NCBI RefSeq assembly: GCF_004331075.1
Contig: NZ_SJNX01000005.1
Span: 186,001-250,000 of the forward strand
Direction of reading: 5' to 3'
DNA length: 64,000 nt
From: Acinetobacter brisouioides
GTDB taxonomy: Bacteria; Pseudomonadota; Gammaproteobacteria; Pseudomonadales; Moraxellaceae
Within the stretch, counting starts at the first letter, position 1. The number at the start of each line of letters is the position of its first letter. Under the pieces are notes generated by a model, which did not search any database, had not been told where the DNA came from, and saw only the letters and a program-made list of their open reading frames with translations. Below are positions 27,412 through 37,013 of this stretch, piece by piece. The position numbers and the translations under genes were made by a program.

Positions 27412-28743
27412 ATGTCTGATGCTCGCCACACTCAAGCTCAATATTCCGATGCGCACTGGATGCCATTTAGCGCCAACCGTAATTTTAAACAAGACCCGCG
27501 TTTTGTGGTGGCAGCCGAAGGTAATTACCTGATTGATGATCAGGGTCGCCATATTTACGACTCATTATCTGGCTTATGGACATGTGGTGCTGGGCATACA
27601 CGCAGCCAGATTCAGGATGCTGTAGCCAAACAACTTGGCACACTCGACTACGCCCCTGCATTCCAGTTTGCACATCCACTTTCATTTCAGTTGGCTGAAC
27701 AAATTACCGCACTGACCCCAGATCCACTCAATCACGTATTTTTTACAGGTTCAGGTTCTGAGTCAGCCGATACTGCGGTCAAAATGGCCAAAGCCTACTG
27801 GCGCATAAAAGGTCAGCCTGCCAAAACCAAATTTATTGGTCGTGCCAAAGGCTATCATGGCGTGAACATCGCAGGGACAAGCCTGGGTGGTATCGGTGGT
27901 AACCGCAAAATGTTCGGGCAGTTTATGGATGTCGATCATTTACCGCATACATTACAAACCGACCTGCCATTTACCCAAGGCATGGCAGAAACAGGCGGTG
28001 TTGCGCTTGCCAATGAAATGCTGAAACTGATTGAACTGCATGATGCTTCCAACATTGCAGCGGTGATTGTGGAGCCTGTATCGGGTTCAGCAGGTGCGAT
28101 TATTCCACCACAAGGTTATTTACAACGCCTGCGTGAAATCTGTGACCAGCACAATATCCTGTTGATTTTTGATGAAGTCATTACAGGTTTTGGTCGTATG
28201 GGCAAATGGACTGCGGCTGAATACTTTGGTGTCACCCCAGACATTCTCAACTTTGCCAAACAGGTCACCAACGGCGCTGTGCCTTTGGGGGGCGTGATTG
28301 CTTCAGATGAAATTTTTAACACCTTTATGCAACAAGGCACACCTGAGCATTTTGTCGAATTTGCACATGGTTATACCTATTCGGGTCATCCAGTCGCCTG
28401 TGCCGCAGGTTTGGCAACACTAGAACTATTAAAGCAAGAGCAACTGATTGAGCAATCTGCTGCGCTTGCACCACATTTCCAAAGCGTGATTCATGACCTG
28501 AAAACTGCAAAACACGTGGTCGATATTCGTAACTGCGGGTTGATCGGGGCAATCCAACTGGCAGCACGTGATGGCGATCCAAGTATTCGTCCGTTTGAAG
28601 TCGGTACAGCGCTTTGGAAAGCAGGTTTTTATGTGCGTTTTGGCGGTGACTGCTTGCAGTTTGGGCCGATGTTCAACAGCAAACCTGAAGACCTCAGTCG
28701 TTTATTTGCAGCGATTGGTGATCATTTACAGAAAATTGACTAA
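27412..28743 (+). CDS. Omega-amino acid:pyruvate transaminase (class III)
   Basis: A 443-residue PLP-dependent class III aminotransferase. Visible are the phosphate-binding FFTGSGSESADTAVKMAKAYWR, GYHGVNIAGTSLGG, the cofactor Asp in LLIFDEVITGFGR, and the Schiff-base Lys in NFAKQVTNGAVPLGGV (near residue 287). The opening DAHWMPFSANRNFKQDPR and overall layout agree with Pseudomonas beta-alanine/omega-amino acid:pyruvate transaminase. It moves amino groups from beta-alanine, polyamine-derived or other omega-amines to pyruvate, giving alanine. It is divergent from a LysR gene and closed by a terminator, so it forms its own transcription unit. Confidence 0.92.
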   Translation: MSDARHTQAQYSDAHWMPFSANRNFKQDPRFVVAAEGNYLIDDQGRHIYDSLSGLWTCGAGHTRSQIQDAVAKQLGTLDYAPAFQFAHPLSFQLAEQITALTPDPLNHVFFTGSGSESADTAVKMAKAYWRIKGQPAKTKFIGRAKGYHGVNIAGTSLGGIGGNRKMFGQFMDVDHLPHTLQTDLPFTQGMAETGGVALANEMLKLIELHDASNIAAVIVEPVSGSAGAIIPPQGYLQRLREICDQHNILLIFDEVITGFGRMGKWTAAEYFGVTPDILNFAKQVTNGAVPLGGVIASDEIFNTFMQQGTPEHFVEFAHGYTYSGHPVACAAGLATLELLKQEQLIEQSAALAPHFQSVIHDLKTAKHVVDIRNCGLIGAIQLAARDGDPSIRPFEVGTALWKAGFYVRFGGDCLQFGPMFNSKPEDLSRLFAAIGDHLQKID

Positions 28744-28762
28744 AGCCTGTTGCCTTTGAACT

Positions 28763-28816
28763 AGCGTGATGAATCCACTTGCGATTATGCTGTGAGGACA
28801 TCACGCTTTTTTTTTT
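28763..28816 (+). terminator. Terminator of the transaminase gene
   Basis: AGCGTGATG (28763-28771) pairs with CATCACGCT (28799-28807), followed by a run of ten Ts. The 27-base loop is long but the stem and tail are strong. Confidence 0.85.
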
Positions 28817-28844
28817 GATTGGATAAACCCTTAGGCGAATAATA

Positions 28845-29867
28845 ATGATTGATAAAAATATCCCGCTCACCGATTTACACCGTCACCTCGATGGCAACAT
28901 TCGCCCTCAAACCATTTTAGAACTCGGGCAACAATTTCAAATTCAACTGCCTGCCAATACCCTGCCTGAACTCCTGCCCCATGTTCAGGTCATGGACAAT
29001 CAGCCCGACCTGCTGAGTTTCTTAAGCAAACTGGACTGGGGCGTAAAAGTCTTGGGTGATTTGGAAGCCTGCCGCCGTGTCGCATGGGAAAATATGCAAG
29101 ATGCAGCGCAGCAAGGTTTGGACTATGTCGAACTGCGTTTTTCACCCTTTTATATGGCGATGAGCCATCAACTTCCACTGGCGGGCGTAGTCGAAGCCGT
29201 AATTGATGGCGTTCAGCAAGGCAGCCGTGACTTTGACATTCCTGCCAAACTGATCGGCATTATGAGCCGTACTTTTGGACAGGCACGTTGCCAACAAGAA
29301 CTGGATGCCTTACTGACGCATCGTGACCAGATTACCGCACTGGATTTGGCAGGCGATGAACTGGGCTTTCCAGGGGAACTGTTTATTGATCATTTCAAGC
29401 AAGCCCGCGATGCAGGTTGGCACATCAGCATCCATGCAGGCGAAGCCGCAGGCGCAAGCAGTATTTGGCAAGCCATTCAAACCCTCGGTGCAACCCGTAT
29501 CGGGCATGGCGTAAAAGCTATGGAAGATGCAAAGTTACTGGATTATTTAGCTGAGCATCAGATCGGGATTGAGTCCTGCATTACTTCAAATCTGCAAACC
29601 AGCACCGTTGCCGATATTCGTCAGCATCCACTCAAGATTTTTTTGGAACATGGCATTTTAGCCACCATTAACAGCGATGACCCTGCGGTTGAAGGTATTG
29701 ATATTAAACATGAATATTTACAGGCAGCACCACAGGCAGGCTTGTCCGAAGCACAAATTCAGCAAGCGCAGCAAAACGGCTTAAACATTGCTTTTTTATC
29801 CGCTCAGGAAAAACAGCAGCTTCAAGAGAAAGTGACACAGCGTAACTCAATTTCAGGAATCAATTAA
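28845..29867 (+). CDS. add: Adenosine deaminase
   Basis: A 340-residue metal-dependent deaminase of the amidohydrolase superfamily, converting (deoxy)adenosine to (deoxy)inosine. It has the zinc ligands HRH in [17 protein letters not shown], the HAGEA loop with catalytic Glu in [23 protein letters not shown], and the final Asp in [12 protein letters not shown]. The sequence follows E. coli Add nearly motif for motif ([44 protein letters not shown]). It is a single gene after a strong terminator and convergent with a Nudix gene. Purine salvage is its expected role. Confidence 0.95.
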   Translation: MIDKNIPLTDLHRHLDGNIRPQTILELGQQFQIQLPANTLPELLPHVQVMDNQPDLLSFLSKLDWGVKVLGDLEACRRVAWENMQDAAQQGLDYVELRFSPFYMAMSHQLPLAGVVEAVIDGVQQGSRDFDIPAKLIGIMSRTFGQARCQQELDALLTHRDQITALDLAGDELGFPGELFIDHFKQARDAGWHISIHAGEAAGASSIWQAIQTLGATRIGHGVKAMEDAKLLDYLAEHQIGIESCITSNLQTSTVADIRQHPLKIFLEHGILATINSDDPAVEGIDIKHEYLQAAPQAGLSEAQIQQAQQNGLNIAFLSAQEKQQLQEKVTQRNSISGIN

Positions 29868-29879
29868 CCACTTGCTCCG

Positions 29880-30302
29880 CTAGTTTTGAGACTCAGCACA
29901 CTGCTGTCGAATATAAGGCAGGACATAGCGTTCGGTTAATGGGGCTAATGCCAAGTCAATCGGTGCAAACACATTCACCCATTGAATTTCTGCCAACTCA
30001 GCAGACGCTTGTGCATCACCCAACAACTCGACATGAAATAAATGCGCCAATAAGCGATGATTGGCTTCATTGGCAGCGACCGTTTCAACGATGCCTAAAT
30101 CTTTGACAATCCGCGCAGCCACGCTAATTTCTTCCTGAATCTCGCGCAATAAACCTTGCTGTGCCGATTCGTTGGCTTCGAGCTTACCACCAACCTGCAT
30201 AAAAAATTCGGTATTACGTTTACGTGCCAGTAGTGCCTGCCCTTGAGCATTAAAAATAATCGCGGCGGCAACGGTAATCACAGGTCGTTGAGATTGAGTC
30301 AT
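29880..30302 (-). CDS. Nudix hydrolase (MutT-like)
   Basis: A 140-residue single-domain Nudix protein. The Nudix box GGKLEANESAQQGLLREIQEEIS (about residues 37-59) fits G-x5-E-x7-REUxEExGU apart from the last Gly. The N-terminus ITVAAAIIFNAQGQALLARKRNT is a typical first strand pair. These enzymes hydrolyse nucleoside diphosphates linked to another group; the actual substrate here is not predictable. It is convergent with add, only 12 bp away, with no terminator visible between them. Confidence 0.88.
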   Translation of the reverse strand: MTQSQRPVITVAAAIIFNAQGQALLARKRNTEFFMQVGGKLEANESAQQGLLREIQEEISVAARIVKDLGIVETVAANEANHRLLAHLFHVELLGDAQASAELAEIQWVNVFAPIDLALAPLTERYVLPYIRQQCAESQN

Positions 30303-30649
30303 AGTTCTGATAATGCGGGAGTGTAAATCGGTTTAGTGTAGTCTATCTGATTCGCTTATGCTGAAGATCTCATGCTTGCTGTATATATCTACCCAAATCA
30401 TGACAATATATCTCTATAAAATCAGTATTTTAAAGCTAAAATAAATTCCAGCTCTTCACTCAAAAATCTGTTTTTTTATTACGCTCAAGATTCTTCTACT
30501 TACTGCATCATACTGAACAATTTAGCTCTTGAGCGATGCTATGCCACGAACTGCATAGTGATAAAAAGAACCCGATTTCAGATAAAGTTTTTAAAGAAGA
30601 TTGACTGAATCAGACAATCTTCTGAATTGTTTTTCAGGATTGATTGGGC
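30303..30649. other. Gene-free spacer between the Nudix and symporter genes
   Basis: 347 bp of AT-rich sequence containing the upstream region of the Nudix gene and the end hairpin of the symporter gene. No further frame or RNA was seen. Confidence 0.4.
30590..30623 (-). terminator. Likely terminator of the dicarboxylate symporter gene
   Basis: AGAAGATTG (30595-30603) and CAATCTTCT (30615-30623) form a 9-bp stem. Read on the minus strand it is followed by TTAAAAACTTT, a broken T-tract. Confidence 0.6.
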
Positions 30650-31891
30650 TTAACTTGGGTCTTGTGGAATACGGGTATAACGATCCACCACCACACTCAC
30701 CATCATATCGCCCTGCACATTGACCACGGTACGAACGGTATCCAAAATACGGTCTATCGGCAGTAAAATCGCAATGGCTTCGGCAGGTAAACCGACAGAC
30801 TGTAATACCATAATCATGGTAACCATGCCCGCACTTGGAATACCAGGTGCCCCCAAAGAGGCAATCATAGCAGTTAAACAGACAATAATCTGCTGTCCCA
30901 AATGCAAATCCAGTCCGATCAAATTAGCAACAAACAGCGCTGCTGCTGCTTCGTAAAGTGCCGTACCATCCATGTTGAGATGTGAACCGAGCGGAATCAC
31001 AAAACCTGCTATCTGTGGTCGTACACCCAGATTTTCCTGTGCACACTTCATGCTCAGTGGCATAGTCGCTGAACTGGAACTGGTGGCAAATGCCGTGACC
31101 AATGCCAAACGTGCACCTTTGAAAAATGTCCACGGCGACATTTTGCCAAAAATCCAGAGTAACAGCGGCAACACCACAATGCCATGAAATAAAGTTGTAC
31201 CTGTCACCACTGCTGCAAACTCGGCCAAGCGGCTCAATACCGACAAATCTTCTTTGGCAATCAGTTTAGCCAGCAACGCTAAAATACCAATCGGAGCAAG
31301 CTTCATCAGCCAGCCCACCAGCATCATCACCAGTTCAAAAAATTCCTGACTTAAACGGCGAATCCCTGTAAAGCGCTCTCCCCCATACACCAGTGCCAGA
31401 CCAATCAGCATGGAAAAAATCACCACTGACAACACATTACCATCACTAAAGGCTTTAAATGGGTTAATCAGGGTATTTTGGACAAAGTTCACCAAAAATG
31501 AGGAAGCATCCAAATTTTGTGCTGTGGGTGGATGTTGCTGCATCGCAGTTTGGAACAGAGTAACATTTAACCCCTTGCCTACTTCAAATAGATGTGCGCC
31601 TAGCAAGCCGAGAAATAACGACAGACTCATGGTCGTCAAACTACATAGCAAGGTAATTTTCCAGACCTTACCCAGTTGATGCCCAGACTCCAGACTGGCA
31701 ACCCCGATCACAATCGAAGAAAATACCAGTGGGACAAGCAACATTTTCAGGAATCCAATAAAAATACCACTGACAATACCCAGTACATATAAGCTGCCAT
31801 TAAAGAACGCCGTATCTGGATAAAACCGCAGCAACAAACCATAGGCAATGCCAATCAAGGCTGCAATAAAAATCTTGGTATTTAAACTCAT
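30650..31891 (-). CDS. Dicarboxylate/amino acid:cation symporter (DAACS family)
   Basis: A 413-residue GltP/DctA-type carrier with about eight helices and two re-entrant loops. Family signatures are the serine-rich hairpin TAFATSSSSATMPLS (about residues 280-294) and the GSHLNMDGTALYEA motif (about 315), whose Asn-Met-Asp holds sodium and substrate in the glutamate transporters. ALGAPGIPSAGMV is present near the second hairpin. The expected role is cation-coupled uptake of glutamate, aspartate or C4-dicarboxylates across the inner membrane. The substrate cannot be fixed from sequence. It is monocistronic and lies downstream of tesB on the same strand, with a terminator between. Confidence 0.92.
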   Translation of the reverse strand: MSLNTKIFIAALIGIAYGLLLRFYPDTAFFNGSLYVLGIVSGIFIGFLKMLLVPLVFSSIVIGVASLESGHQLGKVWKITLLCSLTTMSLSLFLGLLGAHLFEVGKGLNVTLFQTAMQQHPPTAQNLDASSFLVNFVQNTLINPFKAFSDGNVLSVVIFSMLIGLALVYGGERFTGIRRLSQEFFELVMMLVGWLMKLAPIGILALLAKLIAKEDLSVLSRLAEFAAVVTGTTLFHGIVVLPLLLWIFGKMSPWTFFKGARLALVTAFATSSSSATMPLSMKCAQENLGVRPQIAGFVIPLGSHLNMDGTALYEAAAALFVANLIGLDLHLGQQIIVCLTAMIASLGAPGIPSAGMVTMIMVLQSVGLPAEAIAILLPIDRILDTVRTVVNVQGDMMVSVVVDRYTRIPQDPS

Positions 31892-31984
31892 CTTGCCTCA
31901 GTTCTTATTTTAAGCTATTGAATACTATGGCATGGCAAAGATATGGAATCGAGTGCTATTTTGAATATGTCAATCAGGTTTATG

Positions 31985-32018
31985 ACAAAGGCTAAAGCAA
32001 CATTTCACCTTAGCCTTT
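31985..32018 (-). terminator. Terminator of tesB
   Basis: AAAGGCTAA (31987-31995) pairs with TTAGCCTTT (32010-32018), a 9-bp stem 6 bp past the tesB stop. The minus-strand tail TTTGTCAT is short. Confidence 0.6.
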
Positions 32019-32023
32019 TGATT

Positions 32024-32899
32024 TTATTGTGTTTCGATTTCGCGTAATCGCATCAAGCCTTCTTGTACCGTGCTACACACCAACTCGCCATTTTGCCACA
32101 TACGCCCAAAGTTCAGACCACGTGAACTGGCACTCACAGTCGTTTCCATGTCATACAACATCCAGTTATCGGCACGCAGTGGTTTATGGAAATAAATCGC
32201 ATGGTCAATACTGGCGCACTGCAAACTCGGCGATAAATAATTTAAGCCGTGTGGGCGTAATGCAGTAGTCATGAGGGTAAAGTCGGAATAAAACGCCACA
32301 ATGGATTGGTGCAAGGCAACGCTGTCTTGTTCTGCCTTAATTTGCTCATGAGTACGCACATAATGTGAATAATGTGGAAGCTGTGGCTGCGGGCGAAATG
32401 GATTTTGAATGTCTTCTACGGGGCGCAGCTCGACATGACGGTCACGCATAAAACTGTTACGCACATTTTCAGGCACAAATTCCAGTAAATCCTGTTTAAT
32501 CTGCTTTTCATTCTGCAGGGTTTCAGGCGCAGGTACATCTGGCGCATGACGCTGATAGTTTAAACCTTCTTCTGGCGTGGCAAACGACACCATAGCGGTA
32601 AAAATAGTACGTCCATGCTGAATCGCACGTACCTGACGGCTAACAAAGCTCTTTCCATCACGTAAACGATCCACTTGGTAAATAATTGGGGCGTCAACAT
32701 CTCCACCAAACAGAAAGTAAGCATGCAACGAATGTGCGGGGCGATCTGTAGTATAAGATGCTGCACGCAATGCTTGCCCCAACACCTGACCACCAAAAAC
32801 GCGTTTGCCCACTAAATTACGGCTCTGCCCACGATAAATATCTTCTTCAAGCTTTTCCAAACTGAGCAAATCGATTAATTCTTGGGTGAGTGTCATCAT
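32024..32899 (-). CDS. tesB: Acyl-CoA thioesterase II
   Basis: A 291-residue double-hotdog thioesterase releasing free fatty acids from acyl-CoA. Conserved segments include YRGQSRNLVGKRVFGGQVLGQALRAAS, LHAYFLFGGDVDAPIIYQVDRLRDGKSFVSR, the Asp-containing IDHAIYFHKPLRADNWMLYD and the C-terminal LVCSTVQEGLMRLR with the catalytic Gln. Two ATGs are adjacent at 32899 and 32896, with AGGT 6 bases upstream of the first; a TTG at 32902 is ignored. It is a single-gene unit and acts in the cytoplasm on medium- to long-chain acyl-CoA. Confidence 0.94.
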   Translation of the reverse strand: MMTLTQELIDLLSLEKLEEDIYRGQSRNLVGKRVFGGQVLGQALRAASYTTDRPAHSLHAYFLFGGDVDAPIIYQVDRLRDGKSFVSRQVRAIQHGRTIFTAMVSFATPEEGLNYQRHAPDVPAPETLQNEKQIKQDLLEFVPENVRNSFMRDRHVELRPVEDIQNPFRPQPQLPHYSHYVRTHEQIKAEQDSVALHQSIVAFYSDFTLMTTALRPHGLNYLSPSLQCASIDHAIYFHKPLRADNWMLYDMETTVSASSRGLNFGRMWQNGELVCSTVQEGLMRLREIETQ

Positions 32900-33203
32900 C
32901 AATTACCTAACTAAGTGGTTTTTAAGACCATAAAAATCTACTGATTATTTTGCCATAATCCCAAGCAATGGCGCAGGTGCAGATGTAATTTAGTGAGTTT
33001 TATGCAACCAAACCACAAGAAAAACCCATAAGATCAATATTTTTCTGATTTCAATGACATGAAACTACGTTTTTTCAACGTAATTTGTGCGCAAAGCCCT
33101 ACATTTTGGTTAAAATTGGCGAAAGGTTCGATTTGTTCCATCTCATCACCCTTTATCCTGTTTGTTTTTATCACTTTGCCTTTGTGTTGAAGTAGGAGTT
33201 TTT
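32900..33203. other. Divergent spacer tesB/plsB
   Basis: 304 bp between the divergent starts of tesB and plsB. It must hold both promoters. No strong repeat, frame or known operator was found; a FadR/FabR-type site was looked for and not recognised. Confidence 0.4.
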
Positions 33204-35780
33204 ATGTCCAAGAATAGTTTTGGTCAAATGTACCGTAGACTATCAAGCAAAATTCTTGATCTTGTGGTGACTCCACATGTTCTTGGCGATGTTCCACCGA
33301 CTTCTGCTGTATCAACAGAAAATGGCGAAGTTGCGGCTCAACCGCAAAAGATTGTTTGCTATGTCTTGCAAAATTACTCACGCAGTAATGCATTGGTAGT
33401 CGATAGTGAAACCCGCAAACTCAAATTACCGCCTGCATTAGAACCCTTACAAGTGGGCAATACGACAGAAAAAAGCTCGGTGTTCTTTTTACAGCAACCA
33501 GACCATAACTATTTGCTCAATGCCAGTGCGCCAACCTTACCCCCACGCCTATTACGCATGATTGAAATGCTTGAGCAACAGCCTGAACTGGACATTCAGT
33601 TAGTGCCTGTGACCATTTTGTGGGGACGTTCACCAGACAAAGAAGATTCTTTATTTAAACTGCTGTTTACTGACACGTGGGCCACACCAAGCACACTCAA
33701 GCAGTTGATTAATATCGGGATGCATGGCCGTCAGTCCTTTATTGAATTCCATCCTGAACAGTCGCTGCGCGACTTGGTCAACTTTGCCAAAGAGCAACGC
33801 CCGAACCTGTCACCTGCGACATATATTATCAATCAACTGAATCAATATCTTGATCGTCAACGTGAAGCCGTACTTGGCCCTGACTTATCAGATCGCCGTA
33901 ACGTGATGCAGTCTTTGGTCAAGGCACCCGATGTTCAAGAGGCCATTCGCCGTGAAAGTATCCGCGGCAAAATCAGCCTGTTTGAAGCTGAGCGCCGTGC
34001 CATCGGCTATGTCAATGAAATCGTATCGGATTATTCTTATTCAACCGTACGCTTTGCCGATATGGCACTGACCCGCTTGTGGACACAGTTGTATGACGGC
34101 GTTGAAGTGCATAACTTCAACACGGTGCGTGAACTGGCAAAAGACTATGAAGTCGTTTATACCCCATGTCACCGCAGCCACATCGACTATTTATTGCTGT
34201 CTTATATTATTCACCGTCGTGGCTTGATGGTACCGTACATTGCGGCAGGCGATAACCTGAACCTGCCTTTTGTCGGTCAATTATTACGTGGTGGCGGTGC
34301 GTTCTTTATTCGCCGTTCTTTCCGCGGAAATGGTCTATATACAACTGTATTTAAAGAATATTTATATAGCATTGTGTCACGCAATACACCTCTCGAATAC
34401 TTCATTGAAGGTGGACGTTCGCGTACAGGACGTTTGCTACCGCCAAAAACAGGCATGCTTGCGATGACAGTACACAGTCATTTGCGCAGTACCAGCAACA
34501 AACCAATTGTGTTTATTCCGACGTATATTGGTTATGAACGCCTCATGGAAGGTTCAACCTATATTGGCGAAATGCAGGGCAAACCGAAAGAAGCCGAATC
34601 ACTGATTGGGATTGCCAAAACCTTGCGTAAAATCGAGCGCATTTTCGGTAAGGTACACGTCAACTTTGGCGAACCTGTATTTTTAAATGATCTGCTCAAA
34701 GCGCACAATGCTGACCAGATTCGTATTGAAAAGAATGATGATCCAATTCCTGCTGTAGTGTCGGATGCAGTCACCAGTTCTGCCCATGCGATCTTGGAAA
34801 AAATTAACAATGCGGTGGTGATCAATCCTGTTTCGTTATTGTCACTGATTTTACTGGCAAATGATAAACACACACTCGATGAAGAGCTGTTTATTAAACA
34901 GCTTGATACCTATCGTCATCTGGCAACTCTATTGCCTTATGATGCACGCAGTGAAGTGACTTCGTTGTCAGGCAAAGAGATGATCAGTTATGGTCTAAAA
35001 CTCAAATTGCTCAAACGTGTTCAACATGCACTTGGCGACATTATTACTGTAGAAGACAACCAAGCAGTATTGTTGACGTACTTCCGCAATAACGTTTTAC
35101 ATGCCTTTGTCTTGCCATCACTGATTGCATCTTTGGTGGAACTCAACGGTAAAATTAGCCGTGAAGATTTAGGCAATGTGATTTGCACTCTGTACCCATT
35201 CTTAAAAGCTGAACTGTTTATGAAATGGGATGTGTCGGAGCTAAATCAACCAATCCAAGCTTATACCGATGCCATGATTGAAGCGGGTCTGATCTCGGCC
35301 GATGCTCAAGGCGACTTGCATAGCCCGACACCAAATTCGGAAGCGCATAATCAGTTGGTGCTGATGATGGCACCTGTCAAACAAAGTCTGGAACGTTACT
35401 ACATGACTTTGGCGCTCATCACGCAACGTGGCTCAGGCAATATTTCAGCAAAACAGGTTGAAGATTTGAGTCACTTACTCGGGCAGCGTTTGTCCGTGCT
35501 GTTTGAATTCAATTCACCAGAGTTCTTTGATAAGGCATTATTCCAAAGCTTCCTCAAAGTGTTGACTCAGCAAAACTATATTAAAACCAATGAACAAGGC
35601 TTCTTGGAATACGACGAAAACTTTAGTCGTGTTGCTCAGTATGCCAACTTGGTCTTGGACGACGCCACTCGTCAAATGCTGCGCCACATCACTACCTTTA
35701 GTGATGAAGAGTTACAGCAAGCATTGGCAGCGATGGCAGAGCACAATGCCAAACGCCGTTCAAAACGTAAGAAAAAATAA
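33204..35780 (+). CDS. plsB: Glycerol-3-phosphate 1-O-acyltransferase PlsB
   Basis: An 858-residue inner-membrane acyltransferase that adds the first acyl chain to glycerol-3-phosphate from acyl-ACP or acyl-CoA. The acyltransferase block lies near residues 320-470: the HX4D motif HRSHIDYLL (about 322), GGAFFIRRSFRGN, FIEGGRSRTGRLLPPK (about 399) and PIVFIPTYIGYERL. The ATG at 33204 (MSKNSFGQMYRRL) has AGGAG 5 bases upstream, so the 14 extra upstream codons are dropped. The C-terminal end is strongly basic (KRRSKRKKK). It is monocistronic with a strong terminator. Confidence 0.95.
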   Translation: MSKNSFGQMYRRLSSKILDLVVTPHVLGDVPPTSAVSTENGEVAAQPQKIVCYVLQNYSRSNALVVDSETRKLKLPPALEPLQVGNTTEKSSVFFLQQPDHNYLLNASAPTLPPRLLRMIEMLEQQPELDIQLVPVTILWGRSPDKEDSLFKLLFTDTWATPSTLKQLINIGMHGRQSFIEFHPEQSLRDLVNFAKEQRPNLSPATYIINQLNQYLDRQREAVLGPDLSDRRNVMQSLVKAPDVQEAIRRESIRGKISLFEAERRAIGYVNEIVSDYSYSTVRFADMALTRLWTQLYDGVEVHNFNTVRELAKDYEVVYTPCHRSHIDYLLLSYIIHRRGLMVPYIAAGDNLNLPFVGQLLRGGGAFFIRRSFRGNGLYTTVFKEYLYSIVSRNTPLEYFIEGGRSRTGRLLPPKTGMLAMTVHSHLRSTSNKPIVFIPTYIGYERLMEGSTYIGEMQGKPKEAESLIGIAKTLRKIERIFGKVHVNFGEPVFLNDLLKAHNADQIRIEKNDDPIPAVVSDAVTSSAHAILEKINNAVVINPVSLLSLILLANDKHTLDEELFIKQLDTYRHLATLLPYDARSEVTSLSGKEMISYGLKLKLLKRVQHALGDIITVEDNQAVLLTYFRNNVLHAFVLPSLIASLVELNGKISREDLGNVICTLYPFLKAELFMKWDVSELNQPIQAYTDAMIEAGLISADAQGDLHSPTPNSEAHNQLVLMMAPVKQSLERYYMTLALITQRGSGNISAKQVEDLSHLLGQRLSVLFEFNSPEFFDKALFQSFLKVLTQQNYIKTNEQGFLEYDENFSRVAQYANLVLDDATRQMLRHITTFSDEELQQALAAMAEHNAKRRSKRKKK

Positions 35781-35815
35781 GTTATCAGGCTTTAAAAAAC
35801 CGCATCTTTGAATTA

Positions 35816-35851
35816 GTGCCAGTCAGTTAATTGACTGGCACTTTCCATTTT
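35816..35851 (+). terminator. Terminator of plsB
   Basis: AGTGCCAGTCA (35816-35826) pairs with TGACTGGCACT (35833-35843), an 11-bp stem with a 6-base loop followed by TTCCATTTT. Confidence 0.8.
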
Positions 35852-35882
35852 AAATTCATCACATTATTTGATACACGGATAC

Positions 35883-35979
35883 GTCATCCACAATTGTTTG
35901 AGGCCGGACTAGATTAATAAATCGTTGTTTCTGCGATTTATTTTATTATTGCTTATAGTTAACGAGTTTTGTGGATGAC
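35883..35979. repeat. Nested inverted-repeat element between plsB and the epimerase gene
   Basis: GTCATCCACAA (35883-35893) and TTGTGGATGAC (35969-35979) are a perfect 11-bp inverted repeat. Inside them AATAAATCG (35916-35924) and CGATTTATT (35934-35942) form a second stem around 9 bases. The 97-bp unit could be a MITE-like miniature element or a structured RNA. A flanking short-repeat-like sequence (GAAGCTTTGCTTC) follows at about 35994. The rest of the 394-bp gap (35781-36174) shows no gene. Confidence 0.45.
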
Positions 35980-36174
35980 AAATGGTTTCCTTGCGAAGCT
36001 TTGCTTCTCATTTTGCCGAAACAAAAGTAGTGATGAGCTCCAAGAATTGGACTTAAAACGATAAGATGCCATTTTAATTTTATAAGAACCAACTAAAGCA
36101 TTTATTCTTCACCGCTGTAACTGCCAAATATCAAATCTTTGAGTTCATTTTTACATCTTTTCAAATCAATTAAT

Positions 36175-36990
36175 TCATCGTGGCTGCTGTGCCAACAACG
36201 CCGCATAATCTTGAAAGCAATCAGTGTGCTGTAACTGAAAACCGCTTTGCTGCAAACGTGTCGCATACAGGCGCTTACCCGAAACCTGTTCAGGATATTG
36301 CACACTTAAACGAGGTAATTCCAATTGTTGCTGAAACCATACCAGCACTTCATGCAGCGGCAGAGGCTGATGATTACTCACAATATAACTCGGCTGATGC
36401 TGCTGTAATTGTGTCAAGTACGTCAAAAAACCTGCCAAGTCATCCGCATGAATACGGTTGCTCCAGTGCGTATTTGGATATACCGTGGTGTTCTGTGCCA
36501 GCTTGCACATCCTCGCTACACTGTCTCCATAAATTCCGCTTGGACGAATCACGACACTTTGTTCAGGGTACGCTTGCTGCCAGCGTAGTTCCATCTCTCG
36601 CAGCAAACTCCCCTGCGCATCACTCGGTTGGATTAGGCTATCATCATCAATCACCTGCCCTGCATCTTCACCATAAACGCGAGTGGAAGACACCACCACC
36701 ACTTTTTTGACAGAATGTGAGCGCAGCGCAGCGACAATTGGTGCAACCGAATCAACATAGGTATGCTGATAACCCTCCACACTGCTCTGTTCAGGGCTAA
36801 GCAACACATACACCCAGTCAATCGGGGCGAAGGTTGATAAATCTAAACGATGAACATCTTGAACATAATGCTGGGCAAACGGATCGGTTTTCGGGCTACG
36901 GCTAATTGTGCTAATCTGGTGTCCTTGTGCAAATAGCTGTTTTGCAACGCGTTGAGATGTTTTACCATAACCAATAAATACAATATGCAT
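36175..36990 (-). CDS. NAD(P)-dependent sugar epimerase/dehydratase-like protein
   Basis: A 271-residue short-chain dehydrogenase (extended/atypical) protein. The N-terminus MHIVFIGYGKTSQRVAKQLFAQGHQI carries a Rossmann Gly motif, with the third Gly replaced (G-x-G-x-x-S). Further on are VVVVSSTRVYGED with the catalytic Ser/Thr-Tyr region, VIRPSGIYGDSVARM, and NRIHADDLAGFL. This resembles the YeeZ-like NAD-dependent epimerase group of unknown substrate. ATG 36990 is the first true start; the longer frame begins at a TTG inside recG. It diverges from recG with only 23 bp between the start codons, so the promoters must overlap the coding sequences. Confidence 0.83.
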   Translation of the reverse strand: MHIVFIGYGKTSQRVAKQLFAQGHQISTISRSPKTDPFAQHYVQDVHRLDLSTFAPIDWVYVLLSPEQSSVEGYQHTYVDSVAPIVAALRSHSVKKVVVVSSTRVYGEDAGQVIDDDSLIQPSDAQGSLLREMELRWQQAYPEQSVVIRPSGIYGDSVARMCKLAQNTTVYPNTHWSNRIHADDLAGFLTYLTQLQQHQPSYIVSNHQPLPLHEVLVWFQQQLELPRLSVQYPEQVSGKRLYATRLQQSGFQLQHTDCFQDYAALLAQQPR

Positions 36991-37013
36991 GACATGACCT
37001 AAGCTGGAGGGAC

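Noticed and set aside
35883..35979. Integron attC site
   Set aside because: The arms do not carry the GTTRRRY/RYYYAAC core sites and no cassette array or integrase is present.
36180..36710. 176-codon plus-strand frame opposite the epimerase gene
   Set aside because: It is fully antisense to a gene with clear Rossmann and epimerase motifs. The product has no recognisable feature.
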